A stretch of 64,000 bases of DNA from Burkholderiales bacterium (GCA_013044035.1 JABEVE010000009.1:1-64000); one strand, 5' to 3'. Positions 19,632-31,494 are shown, counted from the first letter of the stretch. Notes: generated by a model from the sequence alone, not told the origin. Made by a program: numbers and translations.

Positions 19632-20507
19632 TCAACCGGCAACCGCGTCTGCCGGTTGACGCTGCAGTATGGCCAGCATGTGGGCCAATTCGGCACGCAG
19701 TTCGCGGCGATCGACGATACGGTCGATAGCGCCCTTTTGCATCAGGAATTCGGCGCGCTGGAAACCCTCCGGCAGCTTCTCACGCACGGTGTTCTCGATT
19801 ACGCGCGGACCAGCAAAGCCGATCAGCGCACGGGGCTCGGCCAGCACCACATCGCCAACGAAGGCGAAGCTGGCGGAGACTCCGCCCATGGTCGGGTCGG
19901 TCAGGACACTGACGTAAGGAATGCGCGCCTGCGCCAGGCGCGCCAGGGCGGCGTTGGTCTTGGCCATCTGCATCAGGCTGAGCAAACCTTCCTGCATGCG
20001 CGCGCCGCCGGTGGAGGTGATGCAGAGAAACGGCACCTTCTGCTCCAGCGCGGTTTCCACGCCGCGCACGAAGCGCTCGCCGACCACCGAGCCCATGGAG
20101 CCACCCATGAACTCAAACTCGAAACAGGCCACCACCAGGGCGATGCTCTGAATCGCACCACCCATGACCACCAGGGCATCGGTCTCCTGGGTGTTTTCCA
20201 GGGCCTCCTTGAGCCGTTCGGGGTATTTGCGGCTGTCCTTGAACTTGAGCGCATCGACAGGCAGCACCTCCTGCCCGATTTCATAGCGGCCCTCGCCGTC
20301 CAGCAGCGCATCCAGGCGCATGCGGGCACCAATGCGCATGTGGTGCGCACACTTGGGGCAGACATACTGGTTGCGCTCCAGATCCGTCTTGTAGAGCACG
20401 GTCTCGCACGACGGGCATTTGATCCACAGTCCCTCGGGCATCTGTCGGCGATTGGCCGATTCGGATTGTTGAATCTTCGGGGGAAGCAGTTTTTCGAGCC
20501 AACTCAT
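19632..20507 (-). CDS. accD: Acetyl-CoA carboxylase, carboxyltransferase beta subunit
   Basis: With AccA, transfers carboxyl from biotin to acetyl-CoA to make malonyl-CoA for fatty acid synthesis. 291 aa. The N-terminal zinc ribbon uses Cys31, Cys34, Cys50 and Cys53; the crotonase-like core includes [14 protein letters not shown] and [14 protein letters not shown]. It lies between trpA and folC, the usual order. Confidence 0.98.
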   Translation of the reverse strand: MSWLEKLLPPKIQQSESANRRQMPEGLWIKCPSCETVLYKTDLERNQYVCPKCAHHMRIGARMRLDALLDGEGRYEIGQEVLPVDALKFKDSRKYPERLKEALENTQETDALVVMGGAIQSIALVVACFEFEFMGGSMGSVVGERFVRGVETALEQKVPFLCITSTGGARMQEGLLSLMQMAKTNAALARLAQARIPYVSVLTDPTMGGVSASFAFVGDVVLAEPRALIGFAGPRVIENTVREKLPEGFQRAEFLMQKGAIDRIVDRRELRAELAHMLAILQRQPADAVAG

Positions 20508-20535
20508 GATGCACTCCTGTGCTGTCCAGATGCGC

Positions 20536-21357
20536 TTAGGACGCGGTGGATACCGGCCTGGCAGCGTCGATCGCAGTGCGAAGACCCCGCACGAAATCCG
20601 CCGCAGCCTGCATGCCCGCAGCCACGGGCTGATGTTCCATCAGTTCGATGATGCGCGAGCCAATCACCACGGCATCAGCGCACTCCGCCACAGCGGCGGC
20701 GCTGGCGCCGTCGCGAATGCCGAAGCCCACGCCCAACGGGAGGTGCACATGCCGACGCAGGATCTGCAGCCGCTCGCACACGGCTCGCGCATCGAGATTA
20801 CCGGCACCGGTCACGCCCTTGAGCGATACATAGTAAACGTAGCCGCTGGCCAGTTGGTTCACCTGCTGCATGCGCGCCTCCGTGGATGTGGGCGCGAGCA
20901 GGAAAATAGGATCCATCGCGGCAGCACGCAGGCGGAAGGCAAAGTCCTGGGCCTCTTCCGGCGGGTAGTCGACCACCAGCACGCCATCCACGCCGGCTTG
21001 CGCCGCATCGCGCACGAAGGTATCGACGCCAAAGCGCTCGATGGGATTGGCATAGCCCATGAGCACCAGCGGCGTGGCCTGGTCGCGCAAGCGGAATTCG
21101 CGCACCCAGGCCAGCACCTGCGCCAGGTTCACGCCACGCGCCAGGGCGCGCTCGCTGGCACGCTGGATGACAGGGCCATCGGCCATCGGGTCGGAAAACG
21201 GGATGCCCAGTTCCAGCACGTCGGCGCCAGCCTCGACCAGCGCGTGCAGAAGCGGTACGGTGGCCTCAAGGGCGGGGTCGCCAGCGGTGACATAGGGAAT
21301 CAGCGCTTTGCGACCGGTCTGCGCCAGGCACCCGAAAACGGAGGCGATACGGCCCAT
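20536..21357 (-). CDS. trpA: Tryptophan synthase alpha chain
   Basis: Cleaves indole-3-glycerol phosphate to indole and glyceraldehyde-3-phosphate; indole is channelled to TrpB. 273 aa TIM barrel. Catalytic Glu49 and Asp60 lie in [15 protein letters not shown]. The start ATG overlaps the trpB stop by one base (TGATG), so translation is coupled. The open frame extends 21 bases further, but MGRIASVF is the family start. Confidence 0.97.
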   Translation of the reverse strand: MGRIASVFGCLAQTGRKALIPYVTAGDPALEATVPLLHALVEAGADVLELGIPFSDPMADGPVIQRASERALARGVNLAQVLAWVREFRLRDQATPLVLMGYANPIERFGVDTFVRDAAQAGVDGVLVVDYPPEEAQDFAFRLRAAAMDPIFLLAPTSTEARMQQVNQLASGYVYYVSLKGVTGAGNLDARAVCERLQILRRHVHLPLGVGFGIRDGASAAAVAECADAVVIGSRIIELMEHQPVAAGMQAAADFVRGLRTAIDAARPVSTAS

Positions 21358-22589
21358 CACAGCACTCCCTGACGGCAAGACGGGCGGCAGAAAAACTGCG
21401 CGCCAGTAAGATCGGCGATATTGCCGATGTCCTTGTCGCCACGGCCGGACAGGTTGACCAGCAGGGTCTGGCTGCGACCCATTTCAGGCGCCATTTTCAT
21501 GGCCTGCGCCAGCGCATGGCTGCTCTCCAGCGCAGGAATGATGCCCTCGGTGCGGCACAGCCGGTGAAAGGCGGCCAATGCCTCGGCATCGGTCACGGCG
21601 ACATATTCCGCCCGGCCCATGTCCTTGAGCCAGGCATGCTCGGGCCCCACGCCGGGATAGTCCAGCCCGGCCGAGACCGAATGGGTTTCGATGATCTGCC
21701 CGCCAGCGTCCTGCAGCAGATAGGTGCGGTTGCCATGCAACACACCGGGTGAGCCCGCCGACAGCGAAGCGGCGTGCCGGCCCGTGCTGAGGCCTTCACC
21801 ACCGGCCTCGACGCCGACCAAGCGCACCTTCTCGTGCTCGATATACGGATAGAAAATGCCCATAGCGTTGCTGCCGCCACCGACACAGGCCAGCACAGCA
21901 TCGGGCTGGCGACCGATCATCTCAGGCATTTGGGCGATGCACTCGTCGCCGATCACACGCTGGAAGTCGCGCACCATCATGGGGTAGGGGTGGGGACCCG
22001 CCACGGTGCCGATGATATAGAAGGTGTTTTCCACATTGGCCACCCAGTCGCGCAGGGCTTCGTTCAACGCGTCCTTCAGGGTCTTGGAACCGCTTTCCAC
22101 CGGCACCACCTTGGCACCCAGGAGGTGCATGCGGTAGACATTGGGCGATTGGCGTTTCACGTCTTCAGAACCCATGTACACCACACAGTCCATGCCATAA
22201 CGCGCCGCCACGGTGGCGGAGGCGACGCCATGCTGCCCAGCACCGGTCTCCGCAATGACGCGCGGCTTGCCCATGCGCCTGGCCAGCATCGCCTGGCCAA
22301 TGGTGTTGTTGATCTTGTGCGCCCCGGTGTGGTTGAGATCTTCGCGTTTCAGGAAAATCTGCGCGCCGCCAAGTTCGCGGCTCAGGCGCTCGGCGTGGTA
22401 GATGGGGCTGGGACGTCCAACGAAGTGTTTGAGTTCACTTTGGTATTCGGCCATGAACTCGGGGTCGGTGCGGTAATGCGCGTAGGCCGCCTTGAGTTCG
22501 TCGAGCGCCTTGACCAGGGTCTCGGCGACAAAGGAGCCGCCGTAAGGGCCGAAATGGCCGCGGGCGTCGGGGTAGGCATAGTTCAGCAT
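21357..22589 (-). CDS. trpB: Tryptophan synthase beta chain
   Basis: PLP enzyme that condenses indole and serine to tryptophan. 410 aa. The PLP Lys92 is in [10 protein letters not shown], and the phosphate-binding loop GGGSNAMG follows later. The chosen ATG gives [18 protein letters not shown], the family start; an open extension of about 100 bases reaches into trpF and is unlikely to be used. Part of trpF-trpB-trpA. The other trp genes are not in this window. Confidence 0.97.
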   Translation of the reverse strand: MLNYAYPDARGHFGPYGGSFVAETLVKALDELKAAYAHYRTDPEFMAEYQSELKHFVGRPSPIYHAERLSRELGGAQIFLKREDLNHTGAHKINNTIGQAMLARRMGKPRVIAETGAGQHGVASATVAARYGMDCVVYMGSEDVKRQSPNVYRMHLLGAKVVPVESGSKTLKDALNEALRDWVANVENTFYIIGTVAGPHPYPMMVRDFQRVIGDECIAQMPEMIGRQPDAVLACVGGGSNAMGIFYPYIEHEKVRLVGVEAGGEGLSTGRHAASLSAGSPGVLHGNRTYLLQDAGGQIIETHSVSAGLDYPGVGPEHAWLKDMGRAEYVAVTDAEALAAFHRLCRTEGIIPALESSHALAQAMKMAPEMGRSQTLLVNLSGRGDKDIGNIADLTGAQFFCRPSCRQGVL

Positions 22590-22647
22590 GATGGTGACTT
22601 CGGGAGCCTGAAGCTTGGGCTTGCGCCGGGAAACCGTGGCAGGCGGG

Positions 22648-23298
22648 TCAGGCTTGCACGGCGGCATCTGCCTCGCACACCGCCGCAATGAAGCGGCGCA
22701 TGGCGGCAGCGTCTTTCACGCCCTTGGATAATTCGACGCCAGAGGAGACGTCAACCGCCCAGGGCCTGGCTTGCGCAATGGCCCGCCCCACATTTGACGC
22801 ATGCAACCCACCAGACAAAACGATGGGAAAGTCGGCGTTTTTTGGAATCAGTGACCAATCGAAGACCTCGCCGCCGCCGCCGTAAGACTCGATATACGTA
22901 TCGAGCAAAAGCGCTTGGGCATCCGTGAACTGAGCTTTGAATTTTATCAAATCCAGACCCTGCTTCATGCGGGCGACGCGCAAATAGGGGTATGCGTAGC
23001 GGGAGCAGTCGGCGGGGGACTCATCCCCGTGGAACTGCAACAAGGTTGGATGCACCGCGTCGATCACCGCGTTCACCTCCACCTCGGTGGGGTTGACAAA
23101 CAGCGCCACGGTGCTGATGAACGGTGGCAGGGCACGGGCAATGGCTTGCGCCTGCTGCATGGCCACAGAGCGTGGACTTTGCGGGTAGAAGACCATGCCG
23201 ATGGCGTCGGCTCCGGCTTCGGCGGCAGCCAGGGCGTCACCGATGCGGGTGATGCCGCAAATCTTGATGCGGGTGCGGTGGGGAGGGTGCATCGACAT
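22648..23298 (-). CDS. trpF: Phosphoribosylanthranilate isomerase
   Basis: Converts PRA to CdRP, the third step of tryptophan synthesis. 216 aa TIM barrel. RIKICGITR carries the catalytic Cys, and the later Asp lies in [14 protein letters not shown]. Two close ATGs (MSMHPP) are possible; the first is taken. It starts 7 bases after the truA stop and is followed by trpB after about 58 bases. Confidence 0.96.
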   Translation of the reverse strand: MSMHPPHRTRIKICGITRIGDALAAAEAGADAIGMVFYPQSPRSVAMQQAQAIARALPPFISTVALFVNPTEVEVNAVIDAVHPTLLQFHGDESPADCSRYAYPYLRVARMKQGLDLIKFKAQFTDAQALLLDTYIESYGGGGEVFDWSLIPKNADFPIVLSGGLHASNVGRAIAQARPWAVDVSSGVELSKGVKDAAAMRRFIAAVCEADAAVQA

Positions 23299-23305
23299 GG
23301 CGGCT

Positions 23306-24091
23306 TCAGGCGAAAAGCTGGGGCAGGCCACAAGCCGGGTCGGGCAGATCGAAACTGGCGGGGTATTGCGGCCCGAGGAAATAGAGACCGTCCGGCATGA
23401 ACGTGGGGGCGGCCAGGCTGCGGTCGCAGGACTGCAGTACATTGTGCAACCAGACGCTGTCTTGCGCCCCGCTGCCCACAGCGATCAGGCAGCCCATGAT
23501 GTTGCGCACCATGTGATGCAGAAAGGCGCTGGCGTGAAAATCGAACGTCCAGGCGTCACCTTGCCGGTCGATGTCGATGGCATGTAGGGTTTTGACCGGG
23601 CTGCGGGACTGACAAGAACTGGCACGGAAAGCCGAAAAATCGTGCGTCCCCAGAAGGACCGCGGCGGCGGCTCTCATGGCGCTGTCATCGAGTAACTGGT
23701 GTGTCCAGCCGACAAGTCCGTGCAACAAAGCTGGTCGCACCTTGGTCTGCACCAGCATATAGCGGTAGCGGCGGGAAACCGCACTCTTTTGCGCGTGAAA
23801 CGCATCGACCACTGGCAGAGCCCAGCGTACGGCGATGTCGGGTGGCAGGAAGTTGTTGGTGCCACGCACCCAGGAATACGGCACACGACTGACCGGCGAG
23901 TCGACATGCACGACCTGCTGAAGAGCATGCACACCAGCGTCGGTACGTCCAGCGCAAACCACACGCACCGACACCCCGATGAAGCGCGCCAACGCGGCTT
24001 CCAACTGATCCTGCACGGTATGCCCACCGGGCTGGCTCTGCCACCCCAGGTAGGCGCAACCCCTGTAACTCAGCCCGAGGGCAATGCGCAT
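23306..24091 (-). CDS. truA: tRNA pseudouridine(38-40) synthase
   Basis: Forms pseudouridine at positions 38-40 in the tRNA anticodon arm. 261 aa. Catalytic Asp51 is in the AGRTDAGVHA motif; the N-terminal LGLSYRGCAYLGWQ block is typical. It sits between fimV and trpF, a betaproteobacterial arrangement, about 24 bases after the fimV stop. Confidence 0.97.
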   Translation of the reverse strand: MRIALGLSYRGCAYLGWQSQPGGHTVQDQLEAALARFIGVSVRVVCAGRTDAGVHALQQVVHVDSPVSRVPYSWVRGTNNFLPPDIAVRWALPVVDAFHAQKSAVSRRYRYMLVQTKVRPALLHGLVGWTHQLLDDSAMRAAAAVLLGTHDFSAFRASSCQSRSPVKTLHAIDIDRQGDAWTFDFHASAFLHHMVRNIMGCLIAVGSGAQDSVWLHNVLQSCDRSLAAPTFMPDGLYFLGPQYPASFDLPDPACGLPQLFA

Positions 24092-24115
24092 GGACGCCGC
24101 GATCGCCCTCTGATC

Positions 24116-26749
24116 TCAGCCGATTTCAGCCAGCATCCGCTGGGCGCGCATCTTGGTTTCCCCATCGCTTTCGGCAATGATCTCGCCCAGCAGATTGCGC
24201 GCCGTGTCCACGTCCCCCATGGCGCGACACTCTTCCACCAACGCCAAGCGTGTATCCAGCCCATGCGATGAATCCGGCGAGTGTTCGTCCTGTGGCTGCA
24301 CGGGCGCGGACGGCTCTTGCCGCTGCGCAATGCTCGGGGTGACGGGCGCGGCCGGGGTCACAGGGGCCACACTGGAATCGTTCGGGGGCAAATCCAGCGA
24401 GAGCGCACTGAGATCGAACTCCAGCGGCTTCTTGTCCGAGGCATGCGTGCTCTCGGGCTGAGCAAGCGGTAAGTTTGAGTCCGGCGCATGGAAACCGGAA
24501 AAATCAAAGTTCAGGACCGAGTCGGCCTTGTCGGCCGGAACCGGCTCAGCATGAGCGGCGCTGACCGGCTGCGAACTTTGCGGCGCCATCGCCGTGGCGC
24601 TCTTGTTCGTCGCGGCCGGCATGGCGGAGGGGGCGGAAAGGTTCAAATCGAGGTCAAGGCCGGAACCGGCGGCAGCAGAGGCGGCGGTCGTCGCGGGAGT
24701 CATCAGCGACGGCAGGCTGGTGAGCAATTCCGTCGCCGGCAGGGTTCTTGGTGCCGTCAGCATCGACGAACCGGTGGGCGCGAAGTCGCTGACAGGCATG
24801 GTGGTCGGCGAGTTGATGGCGCTCGGCGGCACGGTGTTGTGATATAGAGGATTGATGGGATCGAGGTTGCGTCCCAGATCCTGGGCCTTCTTCCAGTCGT
24901 CGCCAACACCTTCGGTCAGGGCGAACAACTCGGCCGCGGTCATTTCGAATGAACGCACATCCTTGCGCTTGGCATAGATCTCGAGCAGTTTGAGCCGTGC
25001 GGCGTTGCGATCGGGATGATTTTTCAACGATTCTTTGAGAATTTCCTCAGCCTGCAGATCGCGACCATAGGCGAGGTAGACATCGGCTTCAGCGACCGGG
25101 TCCACGTCCCCCGTGTCGAGTTGGCTCGGCGAATAGGCAACCGAAGAACCCAGGGTGCTGTTGCGCGTGTCGACGCGCTCTCCACCTGTGCCACCAAAGA
25201 AACTGTCTGCGGCGCTCAGGCGGCTGTCGAACACTGAGGAGTCGCGCGGCGCCCCCCCCTTTTTGCGGCGGCGCAGAAAAGCCCAGGCTGCCAGCAGCAA
25301 GGCGATGAGGCCAGCAGCCGGCGCGAAATAGGGATTGGCCAAGAGGCCGGAGAGCCAGCCGGATGGATTGGCCACCTCGACAGGCGGCTTGGACACAGCA
25401 GGCGGCTGGACCACAGGCTTGGGCTTGGATGCAGCCGCGGCCAATGAAGACTGGGCATTGGCCTGAGCCGCAGGCTTGGTCACCGATGCCGGCAAGGCAG
25501 CGCTGGCTGCCGCAGAAACTTTCGCGAGAGGTGCGGTCGCGGCAGATGGCGCAGTGGCTGGAGGCGCGCTCAGCGTCGCAGGCGTTGCGGCTTTGACAGC
25601 CGCGCTGGCGCTGGCCGCTAACTTCGACAGCGCGGCGACATTTGCCTTGGCCTCAGCCAGCTTTGCGGCAGCAGCTTGTGCCTCGTTTTGCGCTGCGATT
25701 TTGCTGGCCTGCTCGGCCTGGCCCTGGGTGGCGGCGCCGACTGCAGCCTCGCTCAATTTCAGCTTGGACTTGGGGCTCGACGCCGTCGACACAGGCTCCT
25801 GCACTTGCGCCTGAATCTTGCCGCTGGTCTGGCGCGCGTTCGTCGATGCCTGCGGCGTGGCCTGCCCAGTCATTTGTGCCAGACGACGGCGGTAGGCCTG
25901 GAAATTCCGACTCTGGGCGATGACAACCTCGCGCGCTTTGGCCGGCGCAATGCCCTGCACCTCTTGCGCGCTGGGGATGTGCAGAATGGCGCCAGCTCGC
26001 AGCAAATTCATGTTGCCGTCAATGAAGGCGCCGCTGTTGGCACGGTAGAGCGCCGTGAGCATCTGATCCAGCGAAACCGTTTCCACGCCAACTTGCTGGG
26101 CAATGCTGGAGAGCGTGTCGCCCTTGCGCACGGTGTAGGTTTGAGCCGGCGCCGTTGAACTCGGGGTCGGGACCGCAGCGTGCTGCCGCTGCGCTGCCGC
26201 GGGCTTGACAGCTTTGGCGGTGAAGCCATTGCCAACCGGGCTGGACGGGGCTTGCTGAGCCTGTGATGGTTGCGTGGGCGCAGCGGGGGGCGCCATCTGC
26301 TGGCTGGACTGCGGTGCGACCTGGGTGGCCGCTTGGGGCTCCTGGAAATTGGGAGGATCGAACAACAGCGTGTAGTCACGCGTCAACTCGCCATTGGCCC
26401 AGTAGGCGCGCAGCAGCACGTCGACAAAAGGCTCCTGAACCGGGCGGGAACTGCTCAGGCGCAAGTAGGGCTGTCCATCGGGACGGCGCTCCAGGGTGAT
26501 GGTGACTTCCGGCAGGATGCTGCTGTAGTTCAACTTGCGTGACTGGAAAGCCGAGGCTGGCGCCACCGCCACCTTGAGCGAGGAGGCTTCGTCTGGAGTG
26601 ATCTGGGTGATGTCGATATCGGCGCGCAGAGGCTGGCCGAGCGCAGATTTGACCGTGGCATGGCCGAGGCCGAATGCATAGGCCTGCGAAATCGCACCTG
26701 GCAATGCCGCCAGACACACCAAGCCGATTGCTTGACGCCATTTGGCCAC
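24116..26749 (-). CDS. fimV: FimV-like polar/pilus assembly protein
   Basis: About 877 aa. A signal peptide (LVCLAALPGAISQAYA) is followed by a FimV N-terminal domain (FGLGHATVKSALGQPL), a LysM peptidoglycan-binding domain (TYTVRKGDTLSSIAQQ), a long Ala-rich linker with coiled-coil character, one TM segment (LIALLLAAWAFLRRRKKGG), an acidic cytoplasmic part with TPR-like sequence, and the conserved C-terminal FimV motif (VEECRAMGDVDTARNLL). FimV recruits polar factors and supports type IV pili and twitching. The GTG preceded by GAGGGGG is preferred to another GTG 33 bases upstream that lacks a ribosome site. Confidence 0.92.
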   Translation of the reverse strand: MAKWRQAIGLVCLAALPGAISQAYAFGLGHATVKSALGQPLRADIDITQITPDEASSLKVAVAPASAFQSRKLNYSSILPEVTITLERRPDGQPYLRLSSSRPVQEPFVDVLLRAYWANGELTRDYTLLFDPPNFQEPQAATQVAPQSSQQMAPPAAPTQPSQAQQAPSSPVGNGFTAKAVKPAAAQRQHAAVPTPSSTAPAQTYTVRKGDTLSSIAQQVGVETVSLDQMLTALYRANSGAFIDGNMNLLRAGAILHIPSAQEVQGIAPAKAREVVIAQSRNFQAYRRRLAQMTGQATPQASTNARQTSGKIQAQVQEPVSTASSPKSKLKLSEAAVGAATQGQAEQASKIAAQNEAQAAAAKLAEAKANVAALSKLAASASAAVKAATPATLSAPPATAPSAATAPLAKVSAAASAALPASVTKPAAQANAQSSLAAAASKPKPVVQPPAVSKPPVEVANPSGWLSGLLANPYFAPAAGLIALLLAAWAFLRRRKKGGAPRDSSVFDSRLSAADSFFGGTGGERVDTRNSTLGSSVAYSPSQLDTGDVDPVAEADVYLAYGRDLQAEEILKESLKNHPDRNAARLKLLEIYAKRKDVRSFEMTAAELFALTEGVGDDWKKAQDLGRNLDPINPLYHNTVPPSAINSPTTMPVSDFAPTGSSMLTAPRTLPATELLTSLPSLMTPATTAASAAAGSGLDLDLNLSAPSAMPAATNKSATAMAPQSSQPVSAAHAEPVPADKADSVLNFDFSGFHAPDSNLPLAQPESTHASDKKPLEFDLSALSLDLPPNDSSVAPVTPAAPVTPSIAQRQEPSAPVQPQDEHSPDSSHGLDTRLALVEECRAMGDVDTARNLLGEIIAESDGETKMRAQRMLAEIG

Positions 26750-26936
26750 GTTGCACCCCCTCGTTTGATTGGCTTGTTTCACAGCGCGCCGCTATTGAAT
26801 GATTGTCGAATCAACATAGCATCCGATAGTTAGCCTGACAAGCTCGGCCAATGGGTGAAGATGCTGCGAGCCCTGAACTGTCGCGCGCAAACCATATTCT
26901 GGCAACTGCCGGGTCTGCAGACGGCGCGCAGCCGTC

Positions 26937-28061
26937 TCAAGCGTCCAGCACGATACGCAGCATGCGGCGCAACGGTTCGGCCGCTCCCCACAGGAGCTGA
27001 TCCCCGACGGTGAACGCGCTGAGATACTCCGGCCCCATGGCCAGCTTGCGCAGCCGGCCAACGGGAATGCCAAGCGTGCCGGTCACCGCGACAGGTGTGA
27101 GTTCACGCATGCTGGCGTCGCGCGTGTTGGGCACGACCCTCACCCAGGCGTTGTCGGCGGCGATCATGGCCTCGATCTCGTCCAGCGGCACATCGCGCTT
27201 GAGCTTGAGCGTGAGGGCTTGGCTGTGGCAGCGCATGGCGCCGATGCGTACGCACAGGCCATCGACTGGAATGGCTTGACCTTCGGCGAGACCGAGAATC
27301 TTGTTGGTCTCGGCGCCGCCCTTCCATTCCTCGCGCGACATGCCGTTGCCCAGATCCTTGTCGATCCAGGGAATGAGACTGCCGCCGAGCGGTACCTCGA
27401 AATGGCGGGTTTGTCCGGAACTGAGCGCTCGCTGCTGGGCAATGACGCCACGGTCAATGTCGAGAATGGCCGAGGCCGGATCGTCGAGCAGCGGCCGGAC
27501 CGCCGAGTTGAGCGTGCCAAACTGGGCCAGCAACTCGCGCATGTGCTGCGCGCCGCCGCCCGATGCGGCCTGATAGGTCATGCTGGTCATCCATTCCACC
27601 AGCCCTGCCTTGAACAAGGCACCCACGCCCATGAGCATGCAGCTCACGGTGCAGTTGCCGCCGATCCAGTTCTTGCCACCGCGCGCCATGGCCGCGTCGA
27701 TCACCGGGCGGTTGACGGGATCGAGAATGATGACGGCGTCGGCGCGCATGCGCAGCGTGGAAGCGGCGTCGATCCAATGCCCGGTCCAGCCACAGGCACG
27801 CAGTTTGTCAAACACCGCGGTGGTGTAGTCGCCGCCCTGTGCGGTGAGGATGATGTCGCAGGCGTGTAGTGCCTGCAGGTCATGCGCGTCCATCAGCGGG
27901 GAGCCGTTCGATGCCCACTCTGGTGCCTGGCCGCCAACATTGCTGGTGGAAAAAAAGACCGGATCGATGTGCTTGAAATCGCCCTCGTCGCGCATGCGCT
28001 GCATCAGCACCGAGCCCACCATACCGCGCCAACCGACCAAACCCACGCGCTTATTCGCCAT
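26937..28061 (-). CDS. asd: Aspartate-semialdehyde dehydrogenase
   Basis: NADPH-dependent reduction of aspartyl phosphate, the branch point to Lys/DAP, Thr and Met. 374 aa. The NADP fold begins [16 protein letters not shown]; catalytic Cys137 is in [14 protein letters not shown]. The chosen ATG ([10 protein letters not shown]) is the family start; a 78-base upstream extension is unsupported. It lies between leuB and fimV on the same strand. Confidence 0.97.
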   Translation of the reverse strand: MANKRVGLVGWRGMVGSVLMQRMRDEGDFKHIDPVFFSTSNVGGQAPEWASNGSPLMDAHDLQALHACDIILTAQGGDYTTAVFDKLRACGWTGHWIDAASTLRMRADAVIILDPVNRPVIDAAMARGGKNWIGGNCTVSCMLMGVGALFKAGLVEWMTSMTYQAASGGGAQHMRELLAQFGTLNSAVRPLLDDPASAILDIDRGVIAQQRALSSGQTRHFEVPLGGSLIPWIDKDLGNGMSREEWKGGAETNKILGLAEGQAIPVDGLCVRIGAMRCHSQALTLKLKRDVPLDEIEAMIAADNAWVRVVPNTRDASMRELTPVAVTGTLGIPVGRLRKLAMGPEYLSAFTVGDQLLWGAAEPLRRMLRIVLDA

Positions 28062-28110
28062 TTTGAACCATACGTTTTGATTGTGATTGCTGCCAAAAGC
28101 GGCGGCATGC

Positions 28111-29214
28111 TCAGCCGAGTGCCGCCACCACCGCATCACCCATTGTCGCCGTACCCACGCTCTTCGCCCCCGACTCGGCGATGTCCGCGGTACGCAGGCC
28201 CTGGCGCAATACGGTCTGAACGGCCAGTTCGATGCGGGCTGCGGCCTCGGGTTGACGCAGCGAGTAGCGCAGCATCATCGCTGCGCTCAGGATGGTGGCC
28301 AGTGGGTTGGCCACGCCTTTGCCAGCGATGTCGGGGGCGGAACCATGCGAAGGCTCGTACAGCCCCTTGTTGTCGGCGTCGAGGCTGGCCGAGGGCAGCA
28401 TGCCGATGGAGCCGGTGAGCATGGCTGCCTCATCGCTCAGAATGTCGCCGAACATATTGCCCGTGACGATGACGTCGAATTTCTTCGGCGCCTTCACCAA
28501 TTGCATCGCGGCGTTGTCCACATACATGTGCTCGAGGGCAATGTCGGGATACTGCGCATGCACCTCGATCACCACGTCCTTCCAGAACTGGAAGGTCTCC
28601 AGCACATTGGCCTTGTCCACGCTCGTGACCTTGCCCGCATGGCCAGCCACCTTGCGCGTGCGCGCCGCCTGGAAGGCGACGTGGGCGATGCGCTCGATTT
28701 CCGGGCGGCTATAGCGCATCGTGTCGAAAGCCTCCGGTGCGCCGGGAAAATGACCGTCGGCGGCGATGCGGCGACCGCGCGGTTGGCCAAAATAAATGTC
28801 GCCGGTGAGTTCACGCACGATGAGGATGTCCAGGCCGGACACGACTTCGGGCTTGAGGCTGGACGCTGCCGCGAGCTCGCCATACAAAATGGCCGGACGC
28901 AGGTTGGCGAACAGCCCGAGGTTCTTGCGCAAACCGAGGATGGCCTGCTCGGGGCGCAGATGGCGTTCAAGCGCGTCGTAGCGTGGATCGCCCACGGCGC
29001 CGAACAACACGGCGTCGGCCTGTTTTGCCAGCGCCAGGGTGGCTTCGGGCAGGGGATGACCATGGTTGGTGTAGGCGGTGCCGCCAACGTCGGCAAACTC
29101 CAACTCGAAACGCAAGCCCAGGGGCTGGTCCGCCTGCAGACGTTGGAGAACCTTCACCGCTTCGGCCACGATTTCCGGGCCAATGCCGTCTCCCGGCAGG
29201 ACTGCAATCTTCAT
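28111..29214 (-). CDS. leuB: 3-Isopropylmalate dehydrogenase
   Basis: NAD-dependent oxidative decarboxylation of 3-isopropylmalate to 2-ketoisocaproate. 367 aa. It starts [15 protein letters not shown]; the metal-binding Asp region is [20 protein letters not shown] and the NAD adenine region [14 protein letters not shown]. The frame continues 534 bases upstream through leuD as a shadow only. Last gene of leuC-leuD-leuB. Confidence 0.98.
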   Translation of the reverse strand: MKIAVLPGDGIGPEIVAEAVKVLQRLQADQPLGLRFELEFADVGGTAYTNHGHPLPEATLALAKQADAVLFGAVGDPRYDALERHLRPEQAILGLRKNLGLFANLRPAILYGELAAASSLKPEVVSGLDILIVRELTGDIYFGQPRGRRIAADGHFPGAPEAFDTMRYSRPEIERIAHVAFQAARTRKVAGHAGKVTSVDKANVLETFQFWKDVVIEVHAQYPDIALEHMYVDNAAMQLVKAPKKFDVIVTGNMFGDILSDEAAMLTGSIGMLPSASLDADNKGLYEPSHGSAPDIAGKGVANPLATILSAAMMLRYSLRQPEAAARIELAVQTVLRQGLRTADIAESGAKSVGTATMGDAVVAALG

Positions 29215-29234
29215 GCGTGGATCCAGTGTTGGGG

Positions 29235-29882
29235 TCAGAGAACGCGATGCGCCAGCCAGGGCATGCGGGCGATGCGCTCGACTTCGAAGGCCCGAATCTT
29301 GGCGGCTTTTTGCAGGGTCAGGCCGATTTCGTCGAGGCCACCGACGAGGCAATGCTTGCGAAAAGGCGTGATGTCGAACGGCAGTTCGGTGCCATCGGGT
29401 TTGATCACGCGCTGGCGCGGCAGGTCCACGATGAGCTGGTAGCCGACGAAGGCATAGACCTCGTCGAACAGCTTGGCCACTTCCTGTTCGGCCAAGGCGA
29501 TGGGCAAGAGCCCCGCCTTGAAGCTGTTGTTGAAAAAAATATCCGCGAAACTGGGGGCGATGACAGCGCGCACGCCATATTGCTCGATGGCCCAGGGGGC
29601 ATGCTCGCGCGAAGAGCCGCAGCCGAAGTTCTGCCGCGCCAGCATGACGCTCGCGCCCTTGTAGCGCGGCTGGTTGAGAACGAAGTCCGGGTTGGGCTTG
29701 CGCATGGCGGGATCTTGACCCGGTTCGCCGTGGTCGAGATAGCGCCATTCGTCGAACAGGTTGGGGCCGAAGCCGGTGCGACGAATGGACTTGAGGAATT
29801 GCTTCGGAATGATGGCGTCGGTATCGACGTTTTCACGGTCGATGGGAACGACCAGCCCCTGATGAATGGTGAAGGCTTGCAT
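29235..29882 (-). CDS. leuD: 3-Isopropylmalate dehydratase small subunit
   Basis: Partner of LeuC in isomerising 2- to 3-isopropylmalate. 215 aa with the swivel-domain blocks [13 protein letters not shown] and [13 protein letters not shown]. It lies 15 bases after leuC and 20 before leuB. The entericidin-like gene often found here in Burkholderiales is absent. Confidence 0.98.
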   Translation of the reverse strand: MQAFTIHQGLVVPIDRENVDTDAIIPKQFLKSIRRTGFGPNLFDEWRYLDHGEPGQDPAMRKPNPDFVLNQPRYKGASVMLARQNFGCGSSREHAPWAIEQYGVRAVIAPSFADIFFNNSFKAGLLPIALAEQEVAKLFDEVYAFVGYQLIVDLPRQRVIKPDGTELPFDITPFRKHCLVGGLDEIGLTLQKAAKIRAFEVERIARMPWLAHRVL

Positions 29883-29897
29883 GAGAGGGACTCGGAT

Positions 29898-31298
29898 TCA
29901 GAGTTTGCGCACATCGACGAAATGGCCGGCGACGGCAGCCGCCGCGGCCATGGCCGGGCTGACGAGGTGGGTACGCCCGCCCTGCCCTTGCCGGCCTTCG
30001 AAGTTGCGGTTCGAGGTGGAGGCGCAACGCTCACCGGGCTCGAGGCGGTCGGCGTTCATCGCCAGGCACATGGAGCAACCCGGCTCGCGCCACTCGAAAC
30101 CGGCCGCCATGAACACCTGATCCAGCCCTTCATGCTCGGCCTGGGCCTTGACCAGGCCGGAGCCGGGCACGGCCAGCGCCAGCTTGATGTTGGCGGCGAT
30201 GCGCTTGCCGGCCAGCACCCGCGCCGCATCGCGCAGGTCTTCGATGCGGGAATTGGTGCACGAGCCGATGAACACCTTGTCGACAAAAATATCGGCCAGT
30301 GGCTTGTTCGGCTCCAGGCCCATGTACGTGAGGGCGCGCTCCATGGCCGAGCGCTTGACCGGGTCCTTCTCCTTGTCGGGGTCGGGCACGCGGGCGTCGA
30401 TGTCGGCCACCATCTCGGGCGATGTGCCCCAGGTCACTTGCGGGCGAATCTGGCTGGCATCGAGGTCCACCGTGACGTCGAACCTCGCGTCGGCGTCGGA
30501 ATGCAAGGTGAGCCAGTGCGCCTCGGCCTGCCTCCACTCCACCTCACTGGGGGCGAAAGGGCGGCCCTTGACATAGCGCAGGGTGGTGTCATCCACCGCT
30601 ACCAGACCGGCGCGGGCACCGGCTTCGATGGCCATGTTGCACAAGGTCATGCGTCCTTCCATGCTCAAGCGCCGCACCACCGCGCCACCGAATTCGATGG
30701 TGCTGCCGGTGCCGCCCGCCGTACCGATGGCGCCGATCACAGCCAGCGCCAAGTCCTTCGCCGTGCAGCCGCGCGGCAACTCGCCGCTCACGCGCACCAG
30801 CATGTTCTTCATCTTGCGCGCCAGCAGGGTTTGCGTCGCCAGCACATGCTCCACCTCGCTGGTGCCGATGCCGAAGGCGAGTGCGCCGAAAGCGCCGTGT
30901 GTGCTGGTGTGGGAATCGCCGCACACCACCGTCATGCCCGGCAGCGTGGCGCCCTGTTCCGGGCCGATGACGTGGACGATGCCCTGACGCCGGTCGGACA
31001 TCTTGAACTGGGTGATGCCGTTGGTGTCGCAGTTCTTGTCCAGCGTGTCAATCTGCAGGCGCGAGATCGGATCGGCGATACCGGCCGAGCGGTCGGTGGT
31101 CGGGACGTTGTGGTCGGATACGGCCAGGTTGGCGCTGATGCGCCAGACCTTGCGGTGCGCCAGTTGCAGCCCCTCGAAAGCCTGCGGGCTGGTGACTTCG
31201 TGTACCAGATGCCGATCGATGTACAGCAGCGTGGTGCCGTCGGCCTCGACGTCCACCACATGGTCGTCCCAGAGTTTGTCGTACAGCGTGCGTGACAT
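29898..31298 (-). CDS. leuC: 3-Isopropylmalate dehydratase large subunit
   Basis: [4Fe-4S] aconitase-family enzyme of leucine synthesis. 466 aa. Cluster Cys residues are in [13 protein letters not shown] and [24 protein letters not shown] is the family signature. First gene of the leu operon; its promoter should lie in the roughly 200 bases upstream, before the gltA terminator. Confidence 0.98.
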   Translation of the reverse strand: MSRTLYDKLWDDHVVDVEADGTTLLYIDRHLVHEVTSPQAFEGLQLAHRKVWRISANLAVSDHNVPTTDRSAGIADPISRLQIDTLDKNCDTNGITQFKMSDRRQGIVHVIGPEQGATLPGMTVVCGDSHTSTHGAFGALAFGIGTSEVEHVLATQTLLARKMKNMLVRVSGELPRGCTAKDLALAVIGAIGTAGGTGSTIEFGGAVVRRLSMEGRMTLCNMAIEAGARAGLVAVDDTTLRYVKGRPFAPSEVEWRQAEAHWLTLHSDADARFDVTVDLDASQIRPQVTWGTSPEMVADIDARVPDPDKEKDPVKRSAMERALTYMGLEPNKPLADIFVDKVFIGSCTNSRIEDLRDAARVLAGKRIAANIKLALAVPGSGLVKAQAEHEGLDQVFMAAGFEWREPGCSMCLAMNADRLEPGERCASTSNRNFEGRQGQGGRTHLVSPAMAAAAAVAGHFVDVRKL

Positions 31299-31494
31299 GC
31301 CAGATTCCTTCCAGACCTTGCCATTTTAAGTGGGTGAAGATGCGCACCGCGCAGCACAACAACAAGGCTCCCGGGCGTCGACATGGCAGGCATCGAGTCC
31401 GCAAGGGGCCACGCAGACTGGTGCGCAAGCGTCGGGGCCCATACACCATACTTGCGCCATCATCCTGTGACAAGATGATGATTGATCCTGGTAT
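31299..31494 (-). promoter_or_regulatory. Upstream region of leuCDB
   Basis: A gene-free stretch between leuC and the gltA terminator. A 7-bp inverted repeat, CATCATC (31458-31464) and GATGATG (31474-31480), with a 9-base spacer is the only clear structure. No leader peptide rich in Leu codons was found, so classical attenuation is not supported. No sharp sigma70 promoter could be named. Confidence 0.4.

Noticed and set aside
25380-25850. Ala-rich low-complexity stretch in fimV as a possible tandem repeat array
   Set aside because: The DNA is biased but not a regular repeat; it is the usual linker of FimV proteins.
28983-31295. A 770-codon plus-strand frame opposite leuC/leuD/leuB
   Set aside because: It spans three well-supported genes on the other strand; composition (His/Ala/Gly/Val-rich) is that of an antisense shadow.
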